Shown here in pieces: positions 1 to 9,058 of a stretch of 64,000 nucleotides of DNA. The position numbers and the translations under genes were made by a program. The notes below the pieces were generated by a model. The model was not told where the DNA came from. It saw only the letters and a list, made by a program, of their open reading frames with translations, and did not search any database. Source of the DNA: Bin87 sp965220265 (GTDB lineage: Bacteria; Chloroflexota; Dehalococcoidia; Lucifugimonadales; UBA3495); the NCBI GenBank assembly GCA_965220265.1, contig CBDCPM010000004.1, forward strand, positions 2,728,001 through 2,792,000, written 5' to 3'. Position 1 is the first letter of the stretch. The number at the start of each line of letters is the position of its first letter.

Positions 1-1275
1 CTTCGAGCACGAAGATCCCGTCCGGGGCGGCTCCAAGCTCCCAGGCCAGTTGGGCGTGCGCCCGCAGGTGGCGGTATTCTCCGTGTACCGGCACAAAATA
101 CCGGGGGCGGGTCAGGTTGAGCATCAACTTGAGCTCCTCCTGACTGGCATGCCCGTGCACATGAACCGGTGCGATGCGGTCATACAACACCCGCGCTCCT
201 TGCCGCAGCAAATTGTCGATGGTCTGGCTCACCGCCCGCTCGTTACCGGGAATTGGCGTGGCCGAGATAACCACAGTGTCGCCTTCCATCAGGTCGACGT
301 CCCGGCTCTCCCCGTTGGCAATGCGCACCAGCGCCGATGTGGGCTCGCCTTGGCTGCCGGTCGTCATCAGCACCACGCTTTCGGGTGGTAATGACGCCAC
401 GTCTCTCACCGGAATGATAGTCCCCGGAATCGCATCCAGGTAACCCATCTCGGTGGCCATCTGCACGTTTGCGAGCATGCTTCTGCCCACAAACGCTACA
501 TGGCGGCCGTGATTTTCGGCCGCAGTGATCACCTGCTGTATCCGGCTGATCAACGATGCGAAGGTCGCGATTATCACCCGACTTGGAGCGTCTCCAACCG
601 CCCGATCCAGCGCGTCCACCATAATTTGCTCGGAAGGCGTATACCCCGGCAACTCTGCGTAGGTGGAGTCGGAAAACAGCAACAGTACTCCGCTTTTTCC
701 TCTCTCGGCCAGCGCGGGGAGGTCAATGCTATACCCGTCGACCGGGGTGTGGTCGATCTTGAAATCACCGGTATGAATTACGCTTCCCCACGGTGTTTCG
801 ATGTAGATCCCCATGGCGTCGGGGATGCTGTGGCACACCCGGAACCAGGTGGCCCGAAATGATCCCCGAATTGGACGGGCTGTTCAGGATCAACTGCATG
901 CACTACAGCATCGCGGGTGCGTCGCCTTTCGTTGAGTTTTACGGTTATGAGGCCATGGGCCAGCCTTGGTGCATAGACCGGAGCATCCAGTGCCGGCAGT
1001 ACGTATGGCAACGCTCCGATGTGGTCCTCGTGCCCGTGGGTGATAAGGATGCCGCGCACCCGGTGTGCTTGGGCGGTCAGATACGAGACATCCGGTATGA
1101 TCAGGTCAACCCCGGGCATGTCCTCCGTTGGGAATTGCACCCCGCAGTCGACGATGATGATGTCATCCCCGCATTCCAACACCATCATGTTCTTGCCGAT
1201 CTCACCCAGCCCGCCCAAAGGCAAGATCCGCAGCGGTTCGTTAGGGAGCGGGCTAGACACAGGCAACGTGATCAC
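1..1275 (-). CDS. rnj: Ribonuclease J (partial, frameshifted)
   Basis: Metallo-beta-lactamase/beta-CASP ribonuclease for RNA maturation and decay. The first 165 codons from the ATG at 1275 carry the fold's LGGLGEIGKN start and the metal motif HGHEDH at residues 80-85. At about 864-867 the reading frame moves by one base in a GGGG run. Beyond it the other frame continues as a proper RNase J (FRVCHSIPDA, then HTGDFK-like and SDSTYAELPG-like stretches, and HGHASQEE near 165). The C-terminus lies beyond base 1. The lesion is a single missing base in a homopolymer, so it may be a sequencing or assembly indel rather than a dead gene. It sits 11 bp downstream of the UDG gene, likely one transcript. 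Confidence 0.85.
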
Positions 1276-1286
1276 GCGGGTCCCGA

Positions 1287-2042
1287 TCAGAACAGCCGCT
1301 GCTGACCGGGCAGTGGACCATCCGGCCTCTCGATTTCATCCTCGGCCGAAAGACCGCCCGTTTGTTCCGGGCCTCCCGGATCGGCGGGTGCCAGCATGTC
1401 CCACAGGGAACGCTCTTGATTGGCTTGTGTGGAAACGCTGGATGGGACCGCCTCTCGGTTTTGAGCACTCTCTGAAGCTGGGTCAGCTTGGAGGCGCAAA
1501 ACATCCAACAGGCCCGGTATCTTGGCGAAATCTTCCTCGATCGCGGCCCTCATCTCTTGGCGCCTCAATCCGGCTGCCGGATGCATGATCGGGAATATAT
1601 GTCGCCCGTTGAGTGATCTCAAACGACCCCTGACCCTGCTGATGCTTTGCCCCGGTATAAATCGCGCCGTGGAAAATCGCCCTAGCGTAACTATCAGTAG
1701 CGGGTTGAGCAGGTCTATCTGTCGATCAAGATATTTGCTGCACGCGGCAATTTCTGAGGGCGCGGGATCCCGGTTATTCGGCGGCCGACATTTGACCATG
1801 TTCGCTATGTACACCTGGTCCCTGGTCATGCCGATCGACTGCAGCAGTTCCTCGAGAAAATTCCCGGCCGGTCCCACGAACGGGCGCCCCTGCCGGTCTT
1901 CGTGGTAGCCGGGGCCCTCCCCAATGAAAAGTATGTCAACTGCATCGGGCCCCTCACCTGGTACGGCATTGGTTCTACTAGCATGTAATTGACAATCCGT
2001 GCATGCGTTCACAAGACGAGCTACTTCGGCGAGCGTGTCCAT
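1287..2042 (-). CDS. Family 4 uracil-DNA glycosylase (4Fe-4S)
   Basis: Removes uracil from DNA at the start of base excision repair. The 251-aa product has the four iron-sulfur cysteines at C14, C17, C85 and C101, the family-4 motif GEGPGYHED (41-49) and a HPAAG-type motif near residue 155. The last 60 residues are a loosely conserved, probably disordered tail absent from minimal family members. It precedes rnj by 11 bp and follows acpP by about 50 bp on the same strand. Start is the ATG at 2042. Confidence 0.9.
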   Translation of the reverse strand: MDTLAEVARLVNACTDCQLHASRTNAVPGEGPDAVDILFIGEGPGYHEDRQGRPFVGPAGNFLEELLQSIGMTRDQVYIANMVKCRPPNNRDPAPSEIAACSKYLDRQIDLLNPLLIVTLGRFSTARFIPGQSISRVRGRLRSLNGRHIFPIMHPAAGLRRQEMRAAIEEDFAKIPGLLDVLRLQADPASESAQNREAVPSSVSTQANQERSLWDMLAPADPGGPEQTGGLSAEDEIERPDGPLPGQQRLF

Positions 2043-2091
2043 GCCGTGAGTTTCCCATGTCCGATGTCGCAGCGTCTTGTAAGCCGCGGGC

Positions 2092-2352
2092 CTATTCGTC
2101 CGTCACGCCTTTGTCTTTCAGGTAATTCACCGCGTCGGCGATAGTGTGAATCTCGCCGGCGTCTTCATCCGGGATTTCTATGGTGTTTTCGTTGGAACTG
2201 AATTCCTCCTCGAACGCCATGATCAGTTCCACTAGGTCCAGGGAATCGGCTCCCAGATCATCTTGGAAAGATGAGCTCTCGCTGACATCCCCGGCGTCCA
2301 CGCCGAGCTTGTCAACTACAATATCGGTAATCCGTTCGAGCACGGTACTCAC
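2092..2352 (-). CDS. acpP: Acyl carrier protein
   Basis: Carries the growing acyl chain in type II fatty acid synthesis through 4'-phosphopantetheine on Ser37 in the GADSLD motif. At 86 aa it is the usual length. The chosen start is GTG at 2352, with a GGAG about 9 nt upstream; the nearby ATG is out of frame. It belongs to a lipid/translation cluster with fabD and nusB upstream on the same strand. The acidic helix after the serine (VELIMAFEEEF) is typical of partner-binding ACP helix II. Confidence 0.95.
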   Translation of the reverse strand: MSTVLERITDIVVDKLGVDAGDVSESSSFQDDLGADSLDLVELIMAFEEEFSSNENTIEIPDEDAGEIHTIADAVNYLKDKGVTDE

Positions 2353-2421
2353 AGGTTCATCTCCGTGAAAATAGTCGTGAGAATAACCACGTAATTGGGT
2401 CTGAGGCGTGTGGAGTCTAAT

Positions 2422-2886
2422 CTAAATTACCGCACTGTCAACGGGCAATTGCAAATCGTGGGCTACCGACCCCAAAACGCCGTTGACGAAACGAGCGCTA
2501 CTCTCGCTGCCGAACATGGATGCCAGCTCGACAGCTTCGTTGATAATAACGCTCCTAGGCATGTTATTGCGGTGGGTGAGTTCGTAGATTGCCACACGTA
2601 ATATGTTGCGGTCAACGATGGACAGCAAATGTACGGGCAGAGCAGGTGCATAGCGCGCGATGATCTCGTCCACGCGCGAACGTTCTTCGGTGATACCCGT
2701 GACCATGGTCTCTGCGGCCCGTCGAGTGCTGGTCGTGGCCGCGTTCTGAGAGCACAACCAGTCCATCGTGGCGCCGGCCGCGTGTGCCCGAACATCGTGG
2801 GCATAGAGCGATAATAACGACAGGACTCGCGCCTGCCTGCCAACTGGACCTTGGCGGACGCCTGGAGTAAACGGGCTATCGGACAT
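2422..2886 (-). CDS. nusB: Transcription antitermination factor NusB
   Basis: RNA-binding factor of the rRNA antitermination complex that works with NusE/S10. The 154-aa protein has the all-helical NusB pattern: an RxxVLSLLYAHD-like N-terminus (VLSLLSLYAHD), then DRNILRVAIYEL and a C-terminal NEAVELASMFG...RFVNGVLG segment that is diagnostic. Start is the ATG at 2886. It lies between fabD (65-bp gap) and acpP (69-bp gap), probably co-transcribed. Confidence 0.92.
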   Translation of the reverse strand: MSDSPFTPGVRQGPVGRQARVLSLLSLYAHDVRAHAAGATMDWLCSQNAATTSTRRAAETMVTGITEERSRVDEIIARYAPALPVHLLSIVDRNILRVAIYELTHRNNMPRSVIINEAVELASMFGSESSARFVNGVLGSVAHDLQLPVDSAVI

Positions 2887-2951
2887 TGGTAACTATCGCC
2901 GCAACGACAAACGTTCCGGCTAACTCCGGCAATACTTCAGCCTTTGATCAG

Positions 2952-3902
2952 CTAAGGGGCTTCCGAGCCTAACTTGCGGATCGATTCCGGGTCCGATAGG
3001 GTCAATGCTTCAACATCGGGATCGATACGGCGGACCAGGCTGGACAACACTCGTGCCGGCCCAAACTCGACGAAACGGTTCACGCCAGAGTCGACCATGA
3101 AGCGTACTGAGTGTTTCCACATCACGCAGTGGCACAAGCCCGTGAGCAACTCCTGCCGCGCTTGCTCCGAATTAACGATCGCAGTTCCCGTGGAGTTCGC
3201 AATAACCGGGAATTTCGGGTCGTGCAACACAACGCTGTCAATGGCGTCAGTCAACCCTTCTTGTGCTTCCGCCATCAAGCGTGAGTGGAACGCTCCGCTC
3301 ACCGCCAGCGGGACGACCTTTTTGGCTCCACGCGCCGATGCCAAATCCATCGCCCGCGCCAGTGCCATCTTGTCTCCGCTCACCACTATCTGATCGTCCG
3401 AGTTAATGTTGGCCATCTCAACGCCGGCGTCAAGGGCAACTTGAGCGACGTCATATTCGTCGAGACCGATGATCGCCGCCATAGACCCCGGGTGGCTTTC
3501 CGACGCCTCGTGCATCAATCTTCCGCGTTCGCGTACGAGCCGGATGCCGTCCCTGAAATCCATGACACCGCCCACCACCATCGACGTGTACTCGCCGAGG
3601 CTGTGACCGGCGACCGCAGCCGGACTTGGTGCTTGCGGGCCGAGGTACTCTTGCCACGCGCTCCATATGGCGATGCAAACGGTCATTATAGCCGGCTGTG
3701 CGTGAGCTGTATCCTGCAGGTCTTCTGCGGGACCTTCGAACATCAACGTAGACAGGGGAATACCAAGGCTCTCATCAGCCTTGCGGAACACATCGCGCGC
3801 GGCCGGCGACCGCTCGTACAACGAGCGTCCCATGCCTATTTTTTGCGTGCCCTGACCGGGGAAGATATAGGAGTAAACCGGAGTTCGGGCGATGTCTGCC
3901 AT
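2952..3902 (-). CDS. fabD: Malonyl-CoA:ACP transacylase FabD
   Basis: Transfers malonyl from CoA to ACP for fatty acid elongation. With the start at the ATG at 3902 (MADIART) the protein is 316 aa, normal for FabD. The open frame extends 37 codons further upstream but overlaps rpmF and lacks FabD homology. Motifs are FPGQGTQ (14-20), the nucleophile serine in GHSLGEYT (Ser101) and the catalytic histidine in AFHSRLM near residue 208. Product and substrate carrier (acpP) are encoded in the same cluster. Confidence 0.93.
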   Translation of the reverse strand: MADIARTPVYSYIFPGQGTQKIGMGRSLYERSPAARDVFRKADESLGIPLSTLMFEGPAEDLQDTAHAQPAIMTVCIAIWSAWQEYLGPQAPSPAAVAGHSLGEYTSMVVGGVMDFRDGIRLVRERGRLMHEASESHPGSMAAIIGLDEYDVAQVALDAGVEMANINSDDQIVVSGDKMALARAMDLASARGAKKVVPLAVSGAFHSRLMAEAQEGLTDAIDSVVLHDPKFPVIANSTGTAIVNSEQARQELLTGLCHCVMWKHSVRFMVDSGVNRFVEFGPARVLSSLVRRIDPDVEALTLSDPESIRKLGSEAP

Positions 3903-3978
3903 GATGACCGCTCTCCAAAATTGCGATGCAAAATCGCGGTCCAGTAATTTCGTAGTTATCGTGATGTGGCCTGGACGT

Positions 3979-4158
3979 TTAGGCTCTGACTGGCCGGCCT
4001 CTGTAATACCCACATCCAGGGCATGCTGCGTGAGGCCGTTTGGCGGCCCGACACCTGGGACAGCGAGCCGGATGCAACGCTTTGAGGCGGTACGCTGGAG
4101 ACGAAAGTCGTCGTCCCTTGCGCGCTCTTGTCAATTTCTTGTTTGGTAGTGCTCCCAT
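3979..4158 (-). CDS. rpmF: 50S ribosomal protein L32
   Basis: Read directly by translation: 59 codons from ATG 4158 to TAA 3979. The product starts MGALPNKKLTRARKGRR, the standard L32 N-terminus, and has a four-cysteine zinc knuckle: CPRC at 34-37 and a CPGC pair about ten residues later. The basic, short protein and its position between yceD/DUF177 and fabD are the conserved bacterial arrangement. It is short enough to be missed by length-filtered gene callers. Confidence 0.93.
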   Translation of the reverse strand: MGALPNKKLTRARKGRRLSSPAYRLKALHPARCPRCRAAKRPHAACPGCGYYRGRPVRA

Positions 4159-4236
4159 TTTTCAATTCCATCTTTCAAGCCGAAGCCTCATTGACGTTTG
4201 CCAGTCGAGGAACATCCGGACTTAGGGGCGTCTCTT

Positions 4237-4758
4237 TCAGGTTTGCCGCTCATCAATCAGAGAGCGCAGTGCTTCCCACCGTGGGTCGATTGCTCGACTA
4301 TAACAGTCGCATGCGACTTCGTTGCGATTGCAACCGCACCGGTCACAAATGCCAATGCAATCGGGCTTGCACAAGGGTTTCAAAGGCAAAGTGGCCAAAG
4401 TGGTTTGACGGGTGGCCTCCGACAAATCCAAATTGTGGTCTGCTCCGATGCACAGCCCTTCCCAATCGTCTGGTGGCATCGCCCTGAAGCCTGTCTTGAA
4501 GTCAACTTCGGGGAAATACTCTTCGTCCAGTTCGATGCGTAACGTGCGCGGAAATGCATCCAGGCACCGTGAGCAGTTTTGCGGAACACGGGCGACCAGT
4601 CGAGCTTTTACCCATATCCCCTGGTGAGTCCGCACCATATCCACTGTTCCTCGCACGTGATCCATAGGATGCTCGGCGTCGCAGATTTCCTCCTCAATGT
4701 TCACATTTCGTTGGGATCCGATGGGTTCTTTCAGCAATTGCGCGACGTTGTATTTCAT
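4237..4758 (-). CDS. yceD: YceD/DUF177 large-subunit rRNA accumulation protein
   Basis: 173-aa DUF177 protein. In other bacteria YceD affects 23S rRNA accumulation and is encoded directly before rpmF, as here (78-bp gap). It has the family's NCSRCL motif near residue 81 and a C-terminal cysteine cluster (CKPDC, CDRCGC) that probably binds zinc. Start is the ATG at 4758. The position supports a ribosome-biogenesis role; the molecular function is not established. Confidence 0.85.
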   Translation of the reverse strand: MKYNVAQLLKEPIGSQRNVNIEEEICDAEHPMDHVRGTVDMVRTHQGIWVKARLVARVPQNCSRCLDAFPRTLRIELDEEYFPEVDFKTGFRAMPPDDWEGLCIGADHNLDLSEATRQTTLATLPLKPLCKPDCIGICDRCGCNRNEVACDCYSRAIDPRWEALRSLIDERQT

Positions 4759-4924
4759 GGTGAGACACGACCTGGAAGCGCACGCAACTCGATAATTTGT
4801 CGACAGATTATAGGTTGGCGCCGCTGGGCCAGCAATAGATTGGCGGACTAGTTTTGCTAATTTTTTGAATTGTCAAACCCTGAACGCAACCCTGCATGGC
4901 AGAAATCGAACTTTTCACTTATCA

Positions 4925-5332
4925 CTAGTCAGGGACGTGGGTGTTGATGTACTCAATGATATCGTGTGTGGAAGTGCCGGGTCCGAAAACAGCAGAGACT
5001 CCCATTTCGGACAAAGCCTGACGGTCCTCTTCCGGTACGATACCGCCCAACACGACCAATACGTCGTCCATTTGCTGTTCGCCCAATAACCGCATGATTT
5101 CCGGCAGCAGTTCCATGTGGGCTCCCGAAAGTATGCTTAAACCCAAGACTGACGCGTCTTCTTGGGCGGCAGCCTGAACTACCATCCTCGGCGTCTGGCG
5201 GATCCCGGTGTAGATGACCTCCATACCGGCATCTCGTAGGGCGCGGGCGATTACCTTGGCTCCTCGATCGTGTCCATCTAATCCCGGTTTGGCCACGAGG
5301 ACGCGAATCGGATTGGTGCGTTGGGCGGTCAT
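4925..5332 (-). CDS. Cobalamin B12-binding subunit, methylmalonyl-CoA mutase type
   Basis: A stand-alone 135-aa B12-binding domain. Residues 15-24 give KPGLDGHDRG, with the DxHxxG cobalt-ligating histidine (H21), followed by GLSILSGAH and VLGGIVPEED, the usual nucleotide-loop motifs. In many bacteria and archaea the C-terminal domain of methylmalonyl-CoA mutase is a separate small subunit of this length. The large catalytic subunit is not in the window. ATG at 5332. BluB (lower ligand of B12) is encoded at 61.6 kb. Confidence 0.9.
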   Translation of the reverse strand: MTAQRTNPIRVLVAKPGLDGHDRGAKVIARALRDAGMEVIYTGIRQTPRMVVQAAAQEDASVLGLSILSGAHMELLPEIMRLLGEQQMDDVLVVLGGIVPEEDRQALSEMGVSAVFGPGTSTHDIIEYINTHVPD

Positions 5333-5615
5333 TCAGGCGAGTCCGGTCTTCAAGTCTTGCCGAGCTCCGGCATTTTAGCGCAGCGTACGCAGGAGCCTGC
5401 GGCATTATCTGGGCCATCAGTTTACTACAAAACTGGCGGTGTGCCCCCAGCGCCGCAAAGTGGCTGCTTCGTCCGATCGCCCGCGTCCGGTTCCCGCGAT
5501 TCCAGCACACCGTCGCTCGGAACGGCGTGTGCGGGGAACGCTCGATCCGCCATTGCGTTCGGATTAATGGACATTGTGCCGCCACGCACAGACCACGGCT
5601 CGATGGTCCGGATCG
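5333..5615. other. Intergenic region without a recognisable gene
   Basis: The roughly 320 bp between the B12-binding subunit and tRNA-Arg hold no convincing coding sequence on either strand. The open frames present lack start context and recognisable motifs. It must contain the promoter for the leftward gene and, at its right end, the tRNA promoter. Confidence 0.5.
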
Positions 5616-5645
5616 TTGACAGCCCACTGCCGCTCTTACTATCCT
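5616..5645 (+). promoter_or_regulatory. Sigma70-type promoter for tRNA-Arg
   Basis: A perfect TTGACA -35 box at 5616-5621 is followed by TATCCT at 5640-5645 (18-bp spacer; TACTAT with 15 bp is an alternative). Transcription would start a few bases before the tRNA at 5657. Confidence 0.6.
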
Positions 5646-5656
5646 AATCCCAGCGC

Positions 5657-5732
5657 GTCCCAGTAGCTCAGTGGATAGAGCGGCTGCCTTCTAAGCAGCT
5701 GGCCGCGGGTTCGAATCCTGCCTGGGACGCCA
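5657..5732 (+). tRNA. tRNA-Arg (anticodon TCT)
   Basis: Full cloverleaf read by eye. The acceptor stem GTCCCAG/CTGGGAC (5657-5663 with 5722-5728) is followed by TA, the D arm GCTC...GAGC, the anticodon stem GCTGC/GCAGC with loop CTTCTAA (anticodon TCT at 5690-5692), a variable region, the T arm with TTCGAAT, discriminator G and an encoded CCA (5730-5732). It decodes AGA and AGG. The right flank is the edge of the IS-rich region. Confidence 0.96.
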
Positions 5733-6812
5733 ATGCATGCCTACTTTGAGTAGGGATTTTGCGTTTTGTGAGTGTTGTTACCACTGTAGTTTCCACTTCG
5801 CGCGCGGGCAACGCCTCCCCTTGACCGCCGAAAAAATCCGATCCGCCGGGCAAGTCATCGGAGCCAGGGTCCGCCCCGCCGCCCTTGACGGTGGGATTGT
5901 GGCGAAATCAACTGTGGCAGCCAATTCAGCAGTTCCGGTAGGTTGGGAATGGACCGGGCCTGTTCTCTCCGCACGAACAGGAACTGCACGTCCTTCACTT
6001 TTTGCCGGCAGCGCGTTCCACGGCGGCGGCGTAAGACGCGCCCTGCCATTGGTATTGCTCCATCTTGGCTTGCACAGCCGCATCATCGGCCACGTCGTCG
6101 TGCTTGTAGTCTACGATGACCAGTTGGTCGTCGTAGTCCAAGTAGAGCAGGTTTATGATGCCTTTGACGACCACGGGGCCGCCGGGGGTGTCCAATTGGG
6201 CGGCCGCCGGGATTTCCGGCCACAGCCTGGGTGCCCGCAGCGCGGCCACAACCGATTCGTGCCGTACCGCGCGTTTGGCCATCCGGGCGATGGCACCGAC
6301 GCTGTCGTGCACACCACCTTCGCTGGCCTGCCACCCAACCAGCCGGTCAATGGCGCTGTCCAGTCGAGCCAGCAGCGCGTCCAATGCCCCGTCGTCCGCT
6401 GCCGGAAGTTGCGGCAAGATCTCGCCCAACGCATACTGCAGCACCGCGTGGAGCACGCTGCCGAAAGTGGTTCCACCGCGTCCACCTAGCCAGGGCTGCT
6501 CGGCGTCCAGCTCAGAGTCTTTGTCTTCGATGGAGACCTCTTCCGGTCCAGAGGCGCCGTAGTTGTCCGGTAACTGTTCAGACTCGGTGAGTTGAGTTGG
6601 TGCAAAGGGGTTTGAATGTTGCTGGCGCTAGGGGTTGTGGTTATGTCATATACTGGGTATGGATCCGGAAATTGACCTGTCCACCGCTGACCGCGATGTG
6701 CTCATCACCATCATAGCCCGACAGCGGGCCATCATCGAGCGCCTGGAGAAACGGATTGCCCAGCTGGAAGGGCAGGCCAAACCCGGCGGTTCCCGGGGGA
6801 TGCCCGGTCTAA

Positions 6813-7672
6813 GAACCTGTCTACGATCTCTGGAATAGGTTAAGTTGAGACTATGATCAGGGGAGGGGTAATCATGTCTCATTCCTATCCCAGCGACATC
6901 AGCCCGGAGCAATTCGCCCGTATTCTGCCGACGTTGGAGTCGGCCCGCCGTCGGACCAAGCCCCGCACCGTGGACTTGTATGACGTTTTCTGCGGCGTGC
7001 TGTACCTCTTGAAAAGCGGGTGCCAGTGGCGAATGCTGCCGGCGGACTTCTCCAATTGGCGCACTTGCTACCAGTATTTCCGGCAATGGAGCGAGCGGCC
7101 GGGCCCGGGTCAGGATTCCATTCTGGAGCGTGTCCTAAAAAATCGGTTGGCGCGGTCCGACAAAGCAATGGACGGAAAGAGCCGACCAGCTGCTGCATCG
7201 TGGACTCCCAGAGCGTGAAGAACACGGACACCGCCGGGCACAAGGGCTATGACGCGGGCAAGAAGGTGTCCGGAATCAAGCGTCACATCGCGGTGGACAC
7301 GCAAGGATTGCCCCATGGGATACACGTGACTACCGCCAATGTTACCGACCGGGCTGGGGCTTTGGTGATGTTTGACGAAAACCGGGCCGACCTCAGCCAG
7401 GTCCAGAAGGTGCTGGTGGACGGGGGTTACACCGGGAAGCCCTTTGCCACTGCGGTGCAAGGCTTGTTGGGAGCCGCGGTGGAAGTGGTGCAACGCAACG
7501 AACTGCACACCTTCGTGGTGCTGCCAAAGCGATGGGTGGTGGAGCGGTCTTTCGCCTGGCTGGAAAAGTGCCGCCGACTCTGGAAGAACTGTGAAAGGAA
7601 GCTCAATACCAGCCGGCAGATGGTGGTGCTTGCCTTCATGGTGCTAATCCTAAAAAGATCGTAGACAGGCTC
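6813..7672 (+). mobile_element. IS5-type element A, copy 1 (TAA target)
   Basis: 860 bp with inverted ends GAACCTGTCTACGATCT and AGATCGTAGACAGGCTC, bounded by the 3-bp duplication TAA (6810-6812, 7673-7675). A TNA target is characteristic of the IS1031/ISL2-like part of IS5. Inserted in the same orientation into IS66 copy 1. A second copy lies at 13763-14624. Confidence 0.9.
6853..7664 (+). CDS. IS5-type transposase, two frames joined by -1 frameshift (copy 1)
   Basis: orfA (from 6853 or ATG 6874) encodes the DUF4096-like N-terminal part (LLKSGCQWRMLP). orfB, in the -1 frame, encodes the DDE part (VDSQSVKN; KRHIAVDTQG; LVDGGYTG; the RWVVERSFAWLEK glutamate). The frames overlap at CTAAAAAAT (7135-7143), where zero-frame A AAA AAT is a canonical -1 slippery heptamer. 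A fused protein of about 270 aa is therefore plausible. The other copy has eight A residues at this place. Confidence 0.8.
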
Positions 7673-8850
7673 TAATACCCCAGGCCAGCCGGATACCTGC
7701 CCAGCCCCAGAGACCACGCAAGCGTCGGCCCCACGGCTTTGCCCGCCGTCGCATGACGCCCACGCGACGGGTGGAGCGTGTGGTGGAGTGCTGCCCCGAT
7801 TGCGGAACCCAGTTGTCCGGCGGCTGGACCCAGCGCACTCGGGAGGTCATCGAGTTGCCCCAGGTTCCGGCGGAGGTTACCGAGCAGGTCTATATCGCCC
7901 GGAATTGTCCAGCTTGCCGACGCCGCTGTCTGCCCCCAGCGCAACTGGACGGCGTGGTGATGGGCCAGCAGCGTCTGGGGGTCAACCTGGTCAGCCTGAT
8001 CGCCACGCTCCGAGAGGAGGCGACTGCCCATTGGCGCCATCCAATGGTATCTGCGCACCGTCCATGGGCTGCGCCTCAGCGTGGGAGCCATCATGGCTGC
8101 GGTCCAGCGCACGGCGCAAAGGGCCCAGAGCGCAGTGGATCAGATCCTAGACCAGGTCCGCGCCAGCCCAGTGGTCCATGCCGATGAGACCGGCTGGCGC
8201 CAGGATGGACACAACGGCTACGTGTGGACCTGCAGTACACCCACCCACCGATACTTCTTGCGGCGGAACCGCAGCAAGGCGGTGGTGGACGAGGTGCTGG
8301 GCGATGCCGCCAGCCCGCTGGTCTACGACTTCTACGCTGCCTACCACCATTACGACGGCCCCATACAACGCTGCTGGGCTCACCTGCTGCGGGATATCCA
8401 CAACCTGCGATCCCTCTACCCCGATGATGCACCACTGGCCAGGTGGGCTGACGCCGTCCACGAGATTTACGACCGGGCAAGGCCTTTACCCATCCCCAGA
8501 CCAGGCAGCGGCGCACTGCCCAACTGGCTTTGGAGAAACGCCTGCTGGCCATCTGCCAGCCCCTCCTCGACGAGGCCTCAGCAACCCAGGCCAAGCTGTG
8601 CCGACGCATCGAGCGCCACATCCAGGAACTCTTTGTCTTCGTAGCCGAACCGGGGGCGCCACCGGACAACAACGCCGCCGAACGCCGCCTGCGACATCTG
8701 GTCGTCAGTCGCAAGGTCAGCGGCGGCACCCGGTCGGCAGGGGGCAGCAACAACAAGATGACCCTGGCCTCTTTATTCGGCACCTGGCGCGCCCAAGGAC
8801 TCAATCCCCTCGCCGCCTGCCGGCAACTGCTCTCTTCCCCTCAACTCTAA

Positions 8851-9058
8851 TATTACAGTTGCACTTGAATTGAGGGCCTCTGAAAGAGTCTCTTGTAAGG
8901 GATTCCAAGGCTCGGGCTTGGTGCCACCGGCTCCACCACGGCTACCATATAGGCAGGTCAGTGCTCTCATAAAGTAGTCACAGCAGCGTGCATAACAGCC
9001 GTCTAACTTCGGGCACGGTCAGCGACATGAGTCCTTCCCACAAAGCGCGGCTGTAATA
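8851..9058. mobile_element. 208-bp MITE derived from IS701
   Basis: Inverted termini TATTACAGTTGC and GCGGCTGTAATA match the IS701-type element at 14628-16036 (TACTACAGTTGCAGAT). A CTAA duplication flanks it (8847-8850, 9059-9062), the YTAR target of IS701. Internal sequence is diverged but recognisable from the tnp 3' end of that IS (the GGCTT GGTG...CTCCACCACG stretch). No ORF. It lies exactly at the right end of IS66 copy 1; removing it restores a normal IS66 terminus. Confidence 0.8.

Larger units (their letters stand above)
6660..8850 (+). pseudogene. IS66 transposase (copy 1), interrupted
   Basis: Starts at ATG 6660 with the MDPEIDLSTADRD N-terminus and the leucine-zipper-like helix. 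It is split after MPGL by the IS5 element, resumes near 7676, shows the zinc-knuckle CPDCG...CPACRRR and the DDE core (VVHADETGW; DFYAAYHHY), and ends RQLLSSPQL at 8850. Besides the insertion there are frameshifts near 8022 and 8500. Not functional. Confidence 0.88.
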
